Shown: positions 1-13,507 of the stretch, piece by piece
How the letters are laid out: each line of letters begins with the position of its first letter
How positions within the stretch are numbered: position 1 is the stretch's first letter
From: Macquaria australasica
Taxonomy: Eukaryota > Chordata > Actinopteri > Centrarchiformes > Percichthyidae
Reading direction: 5' to 3'
DNA: 64,000 bases
Assembly: GCA_005408345.1 (NCBI GenBank)
Contig: SEMN01000064.1
Coordinates: forward strand, 1,426,001-1,490,000
Position numbers and translations under genes: made by a program
The notes under the pieces: model-generated
The model's input: the letters and a program-made list of their open reading frames with translations, nothing else
The model's database searches: none
What the model was told of the DNA's origin: nothing

Positions 1-1158
1 TTGGCAACACACATTTCCAATGACAGATAAACAAGTGCAATGTTTGCTTCTCTCTGGGCTATTACACCACAGCTAAAGTACAAAATTCTTAAGTATGACA
101 GTCTCCTGTTAATTGAGTTATACAATTACAAAGCAAATCTGCACCAGACAAGGTAAATTCATACCCTAATGCTACAATATATCTTGCTGCATGTCTACAC
201 CTCTAAGTAGATGTTTTTCATCAATAGCCTGGAGCTTTTTGTGTTAAACAGTAATACTCAGAGATTATTCTTTTTGCATATAAAGAGCCTGGCGTGGTAC
301 CTTGGGCTCCAAATTTAAATGATGCTGGCAAGGCTAAGCACCAAATAGCTGAGATGCAAGTGGTTAGTGGAGGACGACCTGAAAATACATGGAGCATGTG
401 GTGCAGCTTGTGCTAAAGAGTAAGTGGTCTACAGTGACAGGTTGTTACAGTCTGTGTCACATGGCCGTGCTCCTTCATAAGCCACTGGTGTAGAGGAAGA
501 ACCTTGATAAAACCAATCGTTGGCAGTAGTATTGTTTCAACTACTGCACAGTACAGTACTCATTTACACCTTAAAAGGTTAGGGTTAGTTTTATTCCCAC
601 ACTGAACATCAAAGAGCTGAGAGTTATTTTACGTTCACCAAACCAAGGCTAATCTAAAAGCTAGTGTGCATCAGACTCTCTCTAATAAGCAGCTAAATGA
701 AACAACAACACATGAATTTGTAGCAGATGTGGTAACAGTTATGTGGGAAAAAGTTCATAATACAAAGTTCAGAAACAGAAAAACAGCACAGATGTTCCAA
801 AAACAAACTCTGCGAGTGTGTCATCAGTGGATAAAAAGGGACAGGCTTTGATGTCTGCTGCCTCTTGTGTAAAATTAGTTCACACAGACATAAATCTGGT
901 GAAGTGTAGCTGGAATTAGCATTCAGTGTCTTTGTCTAAGGTCCCTTTGAGCCCATTATACTAACCATTCATAGTTGTTTTTGCTTCAAAATACTTTCTG
1001 TCTCTTCAACAAAAGAGAAGGGGGAAACAGAAGGGGGAAGAATGAGAGGGAATAAGAGGGGAACCTGTGCAGTGTGTGATAGTCAAGACAGATGTACAGA
1101 AGTATTGTTGAGTAGGGTGCTGTCACCAAAACAGCCACCACTAATGTGGAAGGAGTAA

Positions 1159-1430
1159 AGCGGAGTAGAGTGGAGGGGATGTGGGAACCCATACATCCAT
1201 ACTGGTAAGTCTGACAGCTTATCACCCCCAGACAAGAGCCCCCTGGATAAATGTGGTCAAGCAGGAGAGGAGCCCAGCTTCAGCAGTGATGGGGTGCAGG
1301 ACAGCGATAAGGATGAAGCTCTACTGGGCAAAATGGGGGAGCGAGGCAAGGGGCCCCGGGCTGAGAAACTCAGCCAACAGCAACGCTCATTCCAGCTCTC
1401 GCTGGCTAAACCTCTTAAAAAATTTACACA
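1159..1430 (+). other. Coding-looking open stretch, unidentified
   Basis: A GC-richer open frame with protein-like composition: GKSDSLSPPDKSPLDKCGQA, then an acidic part, then ERGKGPRAEKLSQQQRSFQL and LAKPLKKF. A stop precedes it at 1156-1158. GTAAGT and CAG lie almost together at 1205-1217, too close to be an intron. No clear donor follows, so the right border is uncertain. It could be part of an exon of a plus-strand gene mostly outside the window, or a decayed copy. I do not recognise the family. Confidence 0.35.
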
Positions 1431-4400
1431 TAGGCATTCACCATACTCAGCAAATATAGGTTACAGCATGCGTGTGTTCCCGTGTGCATGTGTGAGAGAA
1501 GACAGAGCACATTTGCACATCTTACAACTGAACCCAAAAAAATGAAGAGAAAGTGAGTGTAGTGTGAGTAGAAAGAGCTAAAGAGTAGAAAGAAAAGACA
1601 GAAAGAAAATGTCTTCTTGGTGTTTTTCCAATGCCGGCCTCTTGAAAACACCATGAAATTTGCTTTTTCACAGGAAGTGACAGAGCGAGCACCATGAATT
1701 GATCCCCTGATGGAGATCTGGCTCTTTGTGTAGTCGTTTTCTCCTCTGCGCATCTGCCTGCCCAGATACTGGATAATCTACTCGCTCCCGGCATTCCTAA
1801 TCCAACCATCCATCCCCATTCACTCCGCCCATGTGTGTCCCAGAACAGGACAGGGGTGTAGTTTGGAAGTCTATAATGGAATAGGTTTGGTTGTTTGTCT
1901 CTCTTGAAATGACTGTTGTGCAGCAGTGAAATGATTATTTCTCCTGCAATGCTAATCTCTGGGTAATGATTCAATTTCTAATTATAATTTACCAGAATCA
2001 GAGCTCAGAAACCTTCAACCAAATAATCAGTGGTGGAACCTTTCTTTTATTAGCAGCTGAATGCTGTCTTTTCCCTGAATTTTTAAGTTACCAATATTGA
2101 CACAGAAAATACATCAACGATATGACATCCATGCCAGTCTGTTTTTATTTGAATTTTTTTACTCAAAATGTACAGATTGTGATCAACAAAGCAACACACT
2201 TGAATAGAGCACTAGTCCCAGTATGTCTCCTGGCAACCAAATGTTAAAGATCATAAGCAGATTATTGGCTCTGTCAGCCAATTCAAATACGATTCGTAAT
2301 TGCATTCGCAATGTACATACTGTATGTGCCTTTCTGGTCTGTCAGATGACTGATCACAGTGAAAACTGGAAATCATAATGGCTTCAAAAGCAATGTCCAT
2401 TAAGAAATATACTGCAGTTTAATTTCGATTAAAGGTCATGGCAATTCTTAATTACAAAATTACATAAACTATCCCTGCACAATGAACTGGTAGTTAGAAT
2501 TCAACAATTACTGTAATTGTTAAAAAGCAAGTGTATGTCCTCCCTTCACACTCAATGTGGATGATCTAATTTTGTAAACTAATCACAAATGTATTGTGTG
2601 CTGCACCTCCATAACATGCTGTACTAAACAGCTCTTCAATCAAATTGCTAGTACAGAACATCCATATGTAAATTTTATATGTAACCATTCAGAAACAGGC
2701 TGGGCTTGTTATAATGTACATGAAAACAGCAATTCAAGTCGAAAGTGCGGCACAAGCTGAAGGTGCAGTTACATTAGGAATAAATTCCTTTACAATCAAT
2801 CCTTTATTCCGCATAAACTTGTGCACAGAATGTGTCTGTGAATGGTCCCGCAAGTCAAAGAACAGAGAGGTAATAAGAATCAGAATGAGTTAGTGATGGC
2901 TGTCATAAAATATGGCAGGGGCTTCTATTTACAACCTGTAATAAAACTGCCTCTGCCGCGATTTATGGAGATGCTTGCCCCACAGAGCTAAACCCTTTTT
3001 GCCAAGGGCATGTTAATAACCTCCATAGTGCATTCTGAATATATTGGCAGATGGACATTTTGTCTAATAGAGCATTGCAAACTGGAAAGCAAACGCTAAA
3101 AAAAAGCAACAGTGTTATGCATATATGGTATTCTGGTGGCAGCATGGCTCCAGCCTGAGGCTTTCCTCCATCTCTGAGACCCACCCAAACTGCTACCGTG
3201 TGCTGAGCTTTTCTTTTGTCTCCGTACTCATCAATCCCTCATCCCCTTTCACAACAAACAACTTTTTTCCCCTCAACAGCCAACTGACAAAACCTTATTA
3301 ATGAGATCACACACTTCAATTATGGATAAAAATGTTACGTAAAATATGACATTAATATTAATATAGGGTGGACACACATTACAAAGCTGGTGCAAGTTTG
3401 TTATAGTGTGGACATGTTGCTGTGTAGCCAAAGATCAAATGTTACAGTGTTGGTTTAACAAAATCATTTTAATTCAGTGTTTACTTACTAGCTTTTATTT
3501 TCAGAGCTTTGAACCATATCTTCATCGACTGATGGAGTTTGCTCAGTTGTCATGGAGATGGCTCATCACGTGACCTCAGTATGGAACTTCAGTCATGTGA
3601 TCATGTAAACAGCTGGTTGTATATAGTGTTTGAGGTGTGGGTGTTTACAGATTCTTATTGTTTACTTCCAGATCCAGTTGTTCACCGTTGTTTGAGATTA
3701 TTTTGAACACATTTGATTTTTATGACTAGTATCGAGACCACTGACATCACATTATTAATCATTAATAAGCTAATTAAAGATTGTGCCTTTTCTAAACTAT
3801 AGCGAAGATTAGTTTTTAAACTGCACTTCAGAATGTATTAAACTAAGTGAGGATAGAGGAATATACTTTAAATAATAATAAATGAAAATTGACATTCAAA
3901 TATTAATTTTACAGAACTCAAGATCTGTTTTTATAGTTTTACATCACTTCAGATACCAACAATATGTTGTGTTATTTACCATTTTCATTCATCATGTTTG
4001 CAGTGCACTAGATGTATATTCATAATAATTCATCATTACTATTTTGATTAGTACATGTAATAACGCAATACTTTAACTACTGTAGCAGTGCTGTAACCAC
4101 TTCAAGGCACTGGACAGCCACACAGGTGTTTTCAGTTATTGGGGCTAATTAGACCTCTGCTCAGGTTGGAGGTGGGAGGAGCTTAGGTGGGAATTGCTTT
4201 GCATCACCTGATTCTATGTAACAAGACTGATAAAGGTGTCTTTTGTCCTGCCAAAGCAGCAGCAACATCAGTCAAAATAAATTAATACAAAAAGCTGTAA
4301 ACTGGAAAAAGTCTTTCAACAGGTAGCATGAGACTGGAATTACACAGGGGTAATAGGATTAGTATGATTGATTATACCACAATTGTTAAGGTGCATGATA

Positions 4401-7193
4401 TTAGAATAGTGTTTTTAAATGCTTTTTCTTACTAAATCGCTTTGAAGTGATCATGAAAATACATTCCCAGTCAAAAGCTGTGTTAGTGAACAACAGGGTT
4501 TAACAACAAGTTACACCCAAGTATAAGTTTGGCCACACCTACAGGATAAAATCCCAAGAAAACGAGGCAGAAGTGACATTATAGTTCAGGGCGACTGTGC
4601 CCACCAGAGCACATATGTAATGGAGTCTTTAACAGAAATAATTCGGACCCCACACTTTAAGCCATTACAGCATGAACAATGTTTGTTTACTACAGACTGT
4701 GCTACAATTGAAGTGCATTATAAAACTGTAATGAGACGAATCAATTTATTGCTACTCTAGTCTCCATTAGTGGGGTGGAGGGGAACGGTACATGGACAGA
4801 TGTGGACAGTTCTCCTATCCCCATTTTGGCTGAAGAGTTTCACCTGATCACTGGTCTCACTGGTGAAGGTCACCAGCTCTTCAGACCAGCAGCACTGAAC
4901 GCCCTGTTTCACACACTCAATAAAATAACAGGTTGCAAGAGTCCCAGCTCTCAACTCTCTCCTCCTCTTTCTCTGTGTCTCTTTCATATCTCAAAACACT
5001 ATAAAATCTCAATTACACACTCAGTTGTGGTCTGCATAACTACATTTCTGTTTTCTGACAGTGCACATGAATATCTAGTAACAACACTAGTTTGTAACTA
5101 TTCACTTGCTCATCACAAAGTCCTGCAAGATGCTGGTATAATGATGCTATTAAAATGACAGTGACTTACAGGTGGCTTTTGTCACATTTTACAGAACACA
5201 TCATCGTCATCATTAAGCTATCACAGACTGCAGTTATGGCGATGAGTATAATAAATAAATTAAACAAAATAAATGAATCTTCCATGACTGTAACATGACT
5301 ATAGGATCCAAAGATTATAGGATATCAAAGATAAAGATATCTGGCAGCCCCTACATTATACTGTTGAGTTCTCAGTCTCCACTTTGGCTGCAGAGTAATG
5401 TTACAGTTTTACAGACTGATAAGAGACAGATGTCCACATTCAGATCTAGTAAATATTTATGTTGGCAAAAGCTGATCAAATTTGCTGGTGACAATCGTCA
5501 ATTTAGCTGATGGTTTCCAGGTAAAAATATGAAGCTTGATAATATTAACGTCTTAACAAGCATCATGTTGAACGAAGGTGCGAAGGTATGTATAATGTTA
5601 CATTTAGCTTCAGTTATGGCTTTGACTTTATTTTCTTTGTATTGTACAGTTTAAGATCAGAGTGCAGAATATTTTACTTCTGTGCAGATGCTGTCAAAGT
5701 CATTTCAATTATCAGTATTTTCAAGTTATCGATGATTATGAATACATCAATAACTGGTTTCAGCCCTACACAAGTTATACCAATACATCCTTTACACTCT
5801 GTCATTTAAAAGTTGTAATATTCATGTTCTGATTTTTATCATTTTACTGCATACAGCCATGTACACAACACAGTACATCTACCCATTCTACACAGCATGA
5901 ACTGGTGCATCAAGTAGAAAAGAACCATAATAGGTAATGTTATGGAAAGGTGAGAAATGGGCTGTACTTATCTGAAGTCGATATGCCACTAGACATAAAT
6001 CATTACCTCAGTTTAGCTTCAGGCTGTTGCACAGTCTCATTCATTTGAATACTGTACATTTGCAAACTACTAGACTGTTGGCCAATCGATCATCAGCTGT
6101 ATACAGTCTGGAGGCTTGTTTGCTCTAAGAATATAAAGCAAGCCCACTGGGGTTATTTATTATCAAACACAATAACTGTGGCAGAAATGCCAAAAGGTGG
6201 TCTGGGATCAGCAAAAGAAGCTCTCATTATAAAAACACACACCCAAAACATTGTGGGAGTGCTATTTAGTCAGATGGATGGAGTGAGGCACCAAGTCTCT
6301 CAGACTAACTTTCTAGAGGTGTTTACAAAATGAGATCCCCAGCTACAGGCAGAGTAGGAGAGACTGCCAGTAGATTGAAAGCTATACACATCCATTACCC
6401 CATATCATCAGCAACAATCACATCATCTCCCAGACACTTCCAGGTAGACTTGAGCCCCCTCAGGCTTTATTGGAGCTGCCAGCCCAGCATCTATACAGTC
6501 ACCCAAGCCTACAGCTCATCCTTCCATTTCAGTAAAACTTTTGATCACTGCAAATTGAATGAGTATAATAAGCCAGTCAATATGAAATCCACCCCCTTAT
6601 ATACAGTTCAAAATATGACTACACAGAAATAACAGGAGAGAAATGCACTCAGACTGAAGTCAGGTGTTTCCATAATGATATTCCTTTTACCCCGCACTCT
6701 TTTGCTCTCTTCCAGAAAATAGGATCACTTTTCATTTGGGGAACAAAATGTAGCCCACTACCCTTCACTTAGTCACACATACAGGGGGCATATTGAAAAT
6801 GTGTCTACTTTTAACACATTGGTTCGAGAGAAAATGTTTATATCTGATTGATAAATACCAGTTACTTGCAATCCATATTTTGCTACTGAAAAATGTTGAT
6901 GTCAGGTAGCTCCTGTCCTGATTGACAATACTGCCAACTGCCAATAATCAGAGCCAGTAAACTGGCAGTGATGTACTGCTTGTATCCCCATGTATTTTAG
7001 CATAAGGCATGAGCCTAGATAACACACTTCGTTAGCTGGTGCATTTTCTAACTTTTGCACTGGCTAATTTAAATCAGCAAGCTTCCACACTGTCACTGAA
7101 ATTTAACTAGTGTCTTGCTGCTGGAGAGGAGGACAGCATACACAGTCAAGGATTTCAGCTATGAGCTTCAGTAATTTGGTGTACAATATGGAG
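1431..7193. other. No gene seen
   Basis: AT-rich sequence with stop codons in all frames. No open frame has both protein-like composition and splice borders. A moderately GC-rich patch at 3500-3700 has E-box-like CACGTGAC but nothing else to call. Confidence 0.6.
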
Positions 7194-7306
7194 TAGGGCT
7201 GCAACTATCGATTATTTCCATTATTGATTAATCATTAAATTATTATTTTGTGATTAATCAAGCGATCATCTGATCTACCATCAATTACTCAATTAATTGT
7301 TCCAGC
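7194..7306 (+). repeat. Dispersed teleost repeat (AGGGCTGCAACTA type)
   Basis: Begins TAGGGCTGCAACTATCGATT and continues with repeated GATTAATCA motifs, the signature start of a very common percomorph interspersed repeat. Only the 5' part is clear. Confidence 0.75.
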
Positions 7307-10300
7307 ACTGATGTGGAGCATTGCATTATTTAATACAGAGAATTGAAGTCAAGCTTTCTTCAGTTATTTAGCATTAGCTGCTTCATTTACACTTCACTAT
7401 CATCCATCAGCTGCTTCGGTACCAGCTGACTAATAACATCCAATCATACTCACACAGGTGTACATGGTGGAACTCACTTACAACTCTGAAAATACCATCA
7501 TGCCAAGCCTGTTTGCAATTGCAGCTCTTTTCAGTGTTTTTTTACTTGACTAAGATGTAATGCTCATCGACAGTTTGTGTTTGTTGAGGGTTGAGTAGTT
7601 CTCCAGCAGAATATTTGTTGCTGCTCCAATTCTTGGAGAGCTCCCTCAAAGAGAAGAGCCTTTTCAGCCAAATCTAGATACATATCCATTTGCTATAAAT
7701 GGTCAACTCCTTGATGTAAGTTTCTCTGAAATGCAGTAATATATTTCAAATATTTCATTATATTTATTTAAGCTATGACATTGTGCTATTGAGCTACGAT
7801 TGAGAATATGTAGTACCATTATTACCGTGATGGCACACACTGTTTATTATGACTTAGTGTTGGTTCCTGTATAGCAGTGGCAAACAAATTCCTAACACAT
7901 AATTCCTATTCAGATCCTTTCAACAGGAAGCAGAAAGGTCAAACTACTGACCTATAGAAATATTCTGTAGAGAATTCAAGGTTCAGCTCCACAATAACCC
8001 CACCTGGGTCCCTTCACACACAGACAGAGACAGAGAGAGAGAGAGAGAGAAATACACCCCTTGATGTGTTGGGGTGGGCCCATTGCTCTCGGGAGTAGTG
8101 TTGGGCATTAAATCTGCCTGCTGATGAGAAAGAGTGGCAGCCACTCTGCAAGGGGGCCTCAAAACACATTTTAAATTTTGTCGGGATGACATGTCTCGTC
8201 CACCTCTCAGACTGTGCTGACAGGGGTGACAGTTGGGCAGCTTTTATGGGTCCAACTTGAAGGTTGCAGAAAGTCGGTTGAAACTCACCTGCAAAGCGTG
8301 GAAGTGGATTTTTACATTAGTGTTGCTTGTTGGAGTTTTATTTTTCAATGCAATTTTTTTTTTTTTTATTAAAAAGCTTATACGTACAAAAACTTTATTC
8401 TAAACAAAATGGTGTGACTTAGTCTATAAATTCCATTCACAGTAAGAAACTGCCAGACACAAAGCTGACCACAGCGCATTTATCACATGGACTGCAGTGA
8501 TGATGCAAGGCTGAATATGAATGTTTTGGAGATACATTGCTTGTCACCTGGTCCTAGCTGGCTTCAAGCCGACGCTCATCATGAGTGGGTGTTTATGTTC
8601 GTCCCTGTCTGAACCTCAACTTACTATACAGAGATGTCAACACGTTTCCACCAGTTGAAGACAACTATTGTTTGCCTTTCTCCTACAACATAATATCAAT
8701 GCATTATGCGACAGTGAGCAGGAGCTAGAAAGAGTGAAACACATCTAAATCCAAGGTACAGTGTCACACTGCAATGTATTGCTTGATGATGATTGATTCT
8801 GTAAATCAATTTGTATTACGAATTTATGTTCTCATGTGGTATCAAGCCCCACGGACACAGAAATCTCTCTATTAACTGCAATTATTGAACTACACCATCC
8901 GTTAACAGGGGGAGGCATTCAGGAGGGGTCTTCAAGTGCTACAGTTCTGGGTAGTCCGCTAGGAAGTGGACAGGTGTTCAGGACCCCAGCCTTGTCCAGA
9001 GTTGAGAGGTCATAGCAGATAGAAAGATTCATGAAATCTGGTGGAAATTAGTACACTGTAACAGAGTGGAAAGATCATTACACTGATAGAAGCATGAGGC
9101 CAACCATACCAGCAAATCCCCATTAACTGATCAGTGCTGAGACAGTTTCCTGGTGCTGTACAGTGAAGAAAACTTCACTTAACATTCCACAACATTCAAA
9201 ATGCTGTATTCACCCTACATAATGACAGTAATAATGCGCATTATCAGAAATACTCTGGAGGTCAAATTAAGAGAAAATAAGGACAAGCGTTTACATTTTC
9301 GTCCTTCTCAAAGGTATTTCACAATAATACTGTAAACACAAGAAAAGAAAAACGTCTAACAGAAACTACAGGCAAATATTGGTTGCAAGCAAATAATTTC
9401 AATGGCCATTCCATTAGTTTATATTTATACTACACTACATGTTAATTCATGCTTTTACATTGTGAATTAAAGTACTATTGAAAATACATTATTCTTTGAT
9501 GGCTTTTGTATTTCAGCCAAATAGGTTCTGAATTAAGCTGCTCAGACTTTGAACTACCTAACATGCAACTATTAGTAGCCTAATTTACAAAGTGGGGTTA
9601 CAAGAGAGAAAAGTATCCTTGGCTTTAAGTTTGAGTATAAAGTCAACACTATGTGCTACACTGAAAGTACTGTACTTAGTGTCTCAGCTCGCCACTTTTT
9701 CCAGTTGCACCATTGCTTCTTATACTACAATTTAAAGGTCCCCTATGGGTTTTTTGACCACTAGTAGCACTATGGGCTAATGTTTTTACGAGTTGTCTGT
9801 GCACACACACAGAGACATACATGCACACGTGTGAGCATGCAGGTAACGCAATGGACATTCCTGACACTGGTTTCACGTTATTTCACTGATCAACAGTTGG
9901 CAGCAGTAACATGCAAAGAAATGTAGAAAAGCCACAACAAAGGCAGAGAAGAGGAAGACTGAAAGCTCGTAAACATGAATGTAAAGAATGCATGATTTCT
10001 ATAAACAAAATCAGCTTTGTAAATATTTTATGAGAACGGAAATGGATTCAACACGTTTGACAGTCTTTAAGGATGTGAACAATGTGTTTTGGTGAAAAAC
10101 ATTGAATGTTAACAGCTACAGAATATTTAACAAAGATATTCATGCTTCAAAATATCCAATGTCAATCAAATATTCAAAACTATATAACTAAATAATCACC
10201 CCTTTCTCTTTTCTGATGTGAAAATGCTGTCTTATGATATTTCCAAGCTAAAAAGTAAAATAGGTAGCAGATCAACAGCAAGCCTTTCCTTCCATGTGTT

Positions 10301-13300
10301 CATTGAAAGAACTTTCCTTGAAGGTTAGCCAAATTATTAACAGAAATGTACTGGTGTATTGATGAACAGAGGCATAACATTTAACAATTGTACTTCCTTT
10401 GATTAACGAGACAACCAGATGCGATTAAGATGCTTCTGATTGTGCTGTCAGTCTTCCAAATGGACAGGACCTCGGTGCTCACCTCTCTGCCATTCCAGTC
10501 CAAATGGCTGGGTGTGGAGCTGTGTCTCCACATTTCCAGCACTCACTCATTTAAAAGACCCCTTCGCTCATCACTAAATCTTCCTTGGCCCATCTGGAGA
10601 TAGGGTTTTATACAGGACAGAAGTCCACTCAGGCTAGCCATCACCTTTACTGTCTCCACTGATACAGCACGCCATTAGCATTAACACCAGGCTACAAGCT
10701 GAGAAATCGAAGATGAGCTTGAGATACAGTGATAGGAGAGGTGGAACACACAAGTACATCTTAGTGTAAGTTATACAATAAAGAGAATAATCATATCATT
10801 TTTTCATAATTTCTTTTGCATCAGACATTTCCGACTCCCAGTAAGATATGATATTCTGAATTAATTTCAGTCCAAGTACCAATAATGAAACTCTGAATTA
10901 CTTTCAAATCCTTGCCACACAGATAGATTAAATAAACCAATACAGACATGGTCTTGCTTTCTGTTGCAGACGTGCTTCATTTGAAAAGGATGCACAAATA
11001 ATTAATCTAGAACTAAAGGGTACTGACAGGTTACTCAGTTCATTTTCTTTTTTATGCAGATGTGTGGTTAAAGTAAATACTCAAATCTATGAAGGTGTGT
11101 GTTTGTTGAAAAAAAAATCTCAGCCCTATGGTGTAAATCTCTTATTATTGGATATTGTTTTTCCTAAAGATCTTGAAATGGTACTCACAGCGAAGTGCAG
11201 CACATACAGTATGGACATAAGGACATGTGTCAATGCATTTGTGTATGTTTTGCATGTGCTGTACATTGAAGTTAAACTGTATCTGTAAAATATACAGGCG
11301 GGGTTATTTTCTTGTTTTTTTTAATTGTGTGACTTATTACACAATATTGGCATCATTAATTATTCTCACGCTGTTGTTATTTGAACTTTAATACCCGCAG
11401 CGGATTTTGTTGATAAATGACATGTCCATATGTTGTTTGCTCACATACAAACTCTGCAGAGGAGCAAATTAATCAAATTAAGCTGAAAAAGCTACGCTGA
11501 TTAATTATCATGACATTATGTTAGGTAAGAAAATCAAATAACAAGCACTGAGACTTGGCAGACAAAATATGGTCCAATGGTCAGATGATACAATACCAAA
11601 CTCATAAGATGGGATGTGATAAAAAGGCAGTGTAAACATCCTGTGTGATAAGACAGTTAAACTACTATAAAACTAGAGACATAAACCCTTAGAGTAGAAG
11701 TGAGACAAGGACAGTATCCTGGAATAAGGGGAACTAAGGATAGAGATGAGACAGATAAATACTGTAGGAGGATCTGATATGCTGGCCCTAGCCAAGCAAC
11801 TACATGATTAACCCCCTGTTGGAGATAGAAGTCAGTAAATCAGTGAGAAGGTGAAGGAGAGGAGAAAGAGTGACAGCAGAGGAGTAGAGGAGAGGGACAG
11901 AGGAAGTGTCAGCGTTGCTTTAGAAGGCAAACAGAAACACAGGCTGACAGGTGAACCCGTGAGGATTGACCGGCCTACATCCAGCTGTCAGTGAGAGCTC
12001 ATCTGGCACCAGCAGAGCTTATGTGTCAAACAGGAGAAAGGACAGGAGGATCCCTGCATATGGCCGCACATGTACAGCTGTGGCCCGGCCCCACACTAAG
12101 CAGCTTTAATGAGCAACATGTAACAACAACAGAGGACACAAGAGGGATTATCATCTCACACATGGTGGTGTTCAAAGTGGTTGCTATGTCTGCACAGTAA
12201 ATCTTCACTTTTTGAGAATGAGTACTGCTAAATAATATTAATAAAATATATGCGATTCCAATTAAATTTCTATTTCAGTTTTGGAAGTCAAAATATATTT
12301 TTATGGAAGTTAGATCGATGGCAGGTGGAAATGAAAATCTTGCAGAAAACTGTAAATGATCTCTTTCAGCTAATGTTATATTTTTTAACACAATTGTTCT
12401 GACACGGTTACAGGGTTAACAGAAGTGATGGATCCATGGGTTTGTGGAAGTGCCCAAGCTTGTCCATTACTCTACATCCTTTTGCGTCCTGTCACAATTT
12501 TCTTTCTTTCTATTTCTTTAACAAGTGTGTTATGGAAAAATCATAGAAAAAGCTGATTTTTTTCATGAAGCTGTTAAGCCTCACACTTGACAGCTCCTGG
12601 CTGAGTGTGCACAAGACTCAAATTAGGTTGTATATGCATTGGTGCTCATATAGAACAGCGTTTTACTTCACTGTTCATTACTTCTGTACTGATCATTATA
12701 TGCCAGTTTCCACAAAGATTTGAAATGAGAGATGAGTAGGAGTTTGAATGCAATGGTAATCTAACAATTTTTCTGGATTCAATAAATATAAAAAGCAGCT
12801 CTATAATTTTCTATCTGGTGCACTGAGTGTCAAAACATTCACTCATGTGTTTAGTCCGCTAACTGCAAAAAACATAACTGGCAGTTAAGCTAACTGGTCT
12901 GGCTGAAGGTCACTGGCTGACTGAACAAATAAAGCAAAGAAAAATGTGTGGGAGTTTGCAGCTTTTTTATTTGAAAAGGTTGACTGCAATAATCTCTAAA
13001 CATGTTTCAGTCTTGTGTTTATATAAAAATAATCAAATTATGTGAATAATAAGGAGAACTATGTAGCAGCAGGAAAAATGCAAATTAAAAAAATCAAGGA
13101 CTGTTCAATTTAGCTATAAAATTGTATAATCTAAACAAACAAGAACTGTGCTACATTTAGCTGAAAAAATGCAATTATTGCCTTTGGAGCTTACTGAATG
13201 GAGTGTAGTTTACTGCCCACTACTACTGACTAGTCTAATGTCTAGATGCTTTTCTAGAGTTGGTCCATGTGCTCTGGATCACTCTGCTGTGCCATTGCAG

Positions 13301-13507
13301 TGGACAAATACAATCAAGGCTGCAATGCTAGCATCAGTGATGCACAAATACTGTTTAGATAACGTGGCCAGTAGGGGAAAGACTGTGTCTTGGGAGCTCC
13401 ACAAGCTGAGGGGGTTGTCCAAGAGTGTCAGTTGGAAGACCTCCATAAACTACTAAAGCTCTTCTGGTATGTTGCTGCCAGTTTTATTCAGTGAATGTCT
13501 TACTCAC
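7307..13507. other. No gene seen
   Basis: Apart from the (AG)n run, no feature. The patch at 10440-10730 is richer in GC than its surroundings and could be conserved noncoding DNA. A purine-rich AGGAGAG tract lies at about 11850-11910. Neither is supported as an exon. Confidence 0.55.
8021..8051 (+). repeat. (AG)n microsatellite
   Basis: GACAGAGACAG leads into an uninterrupted GA run. Confidence 0.95.
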
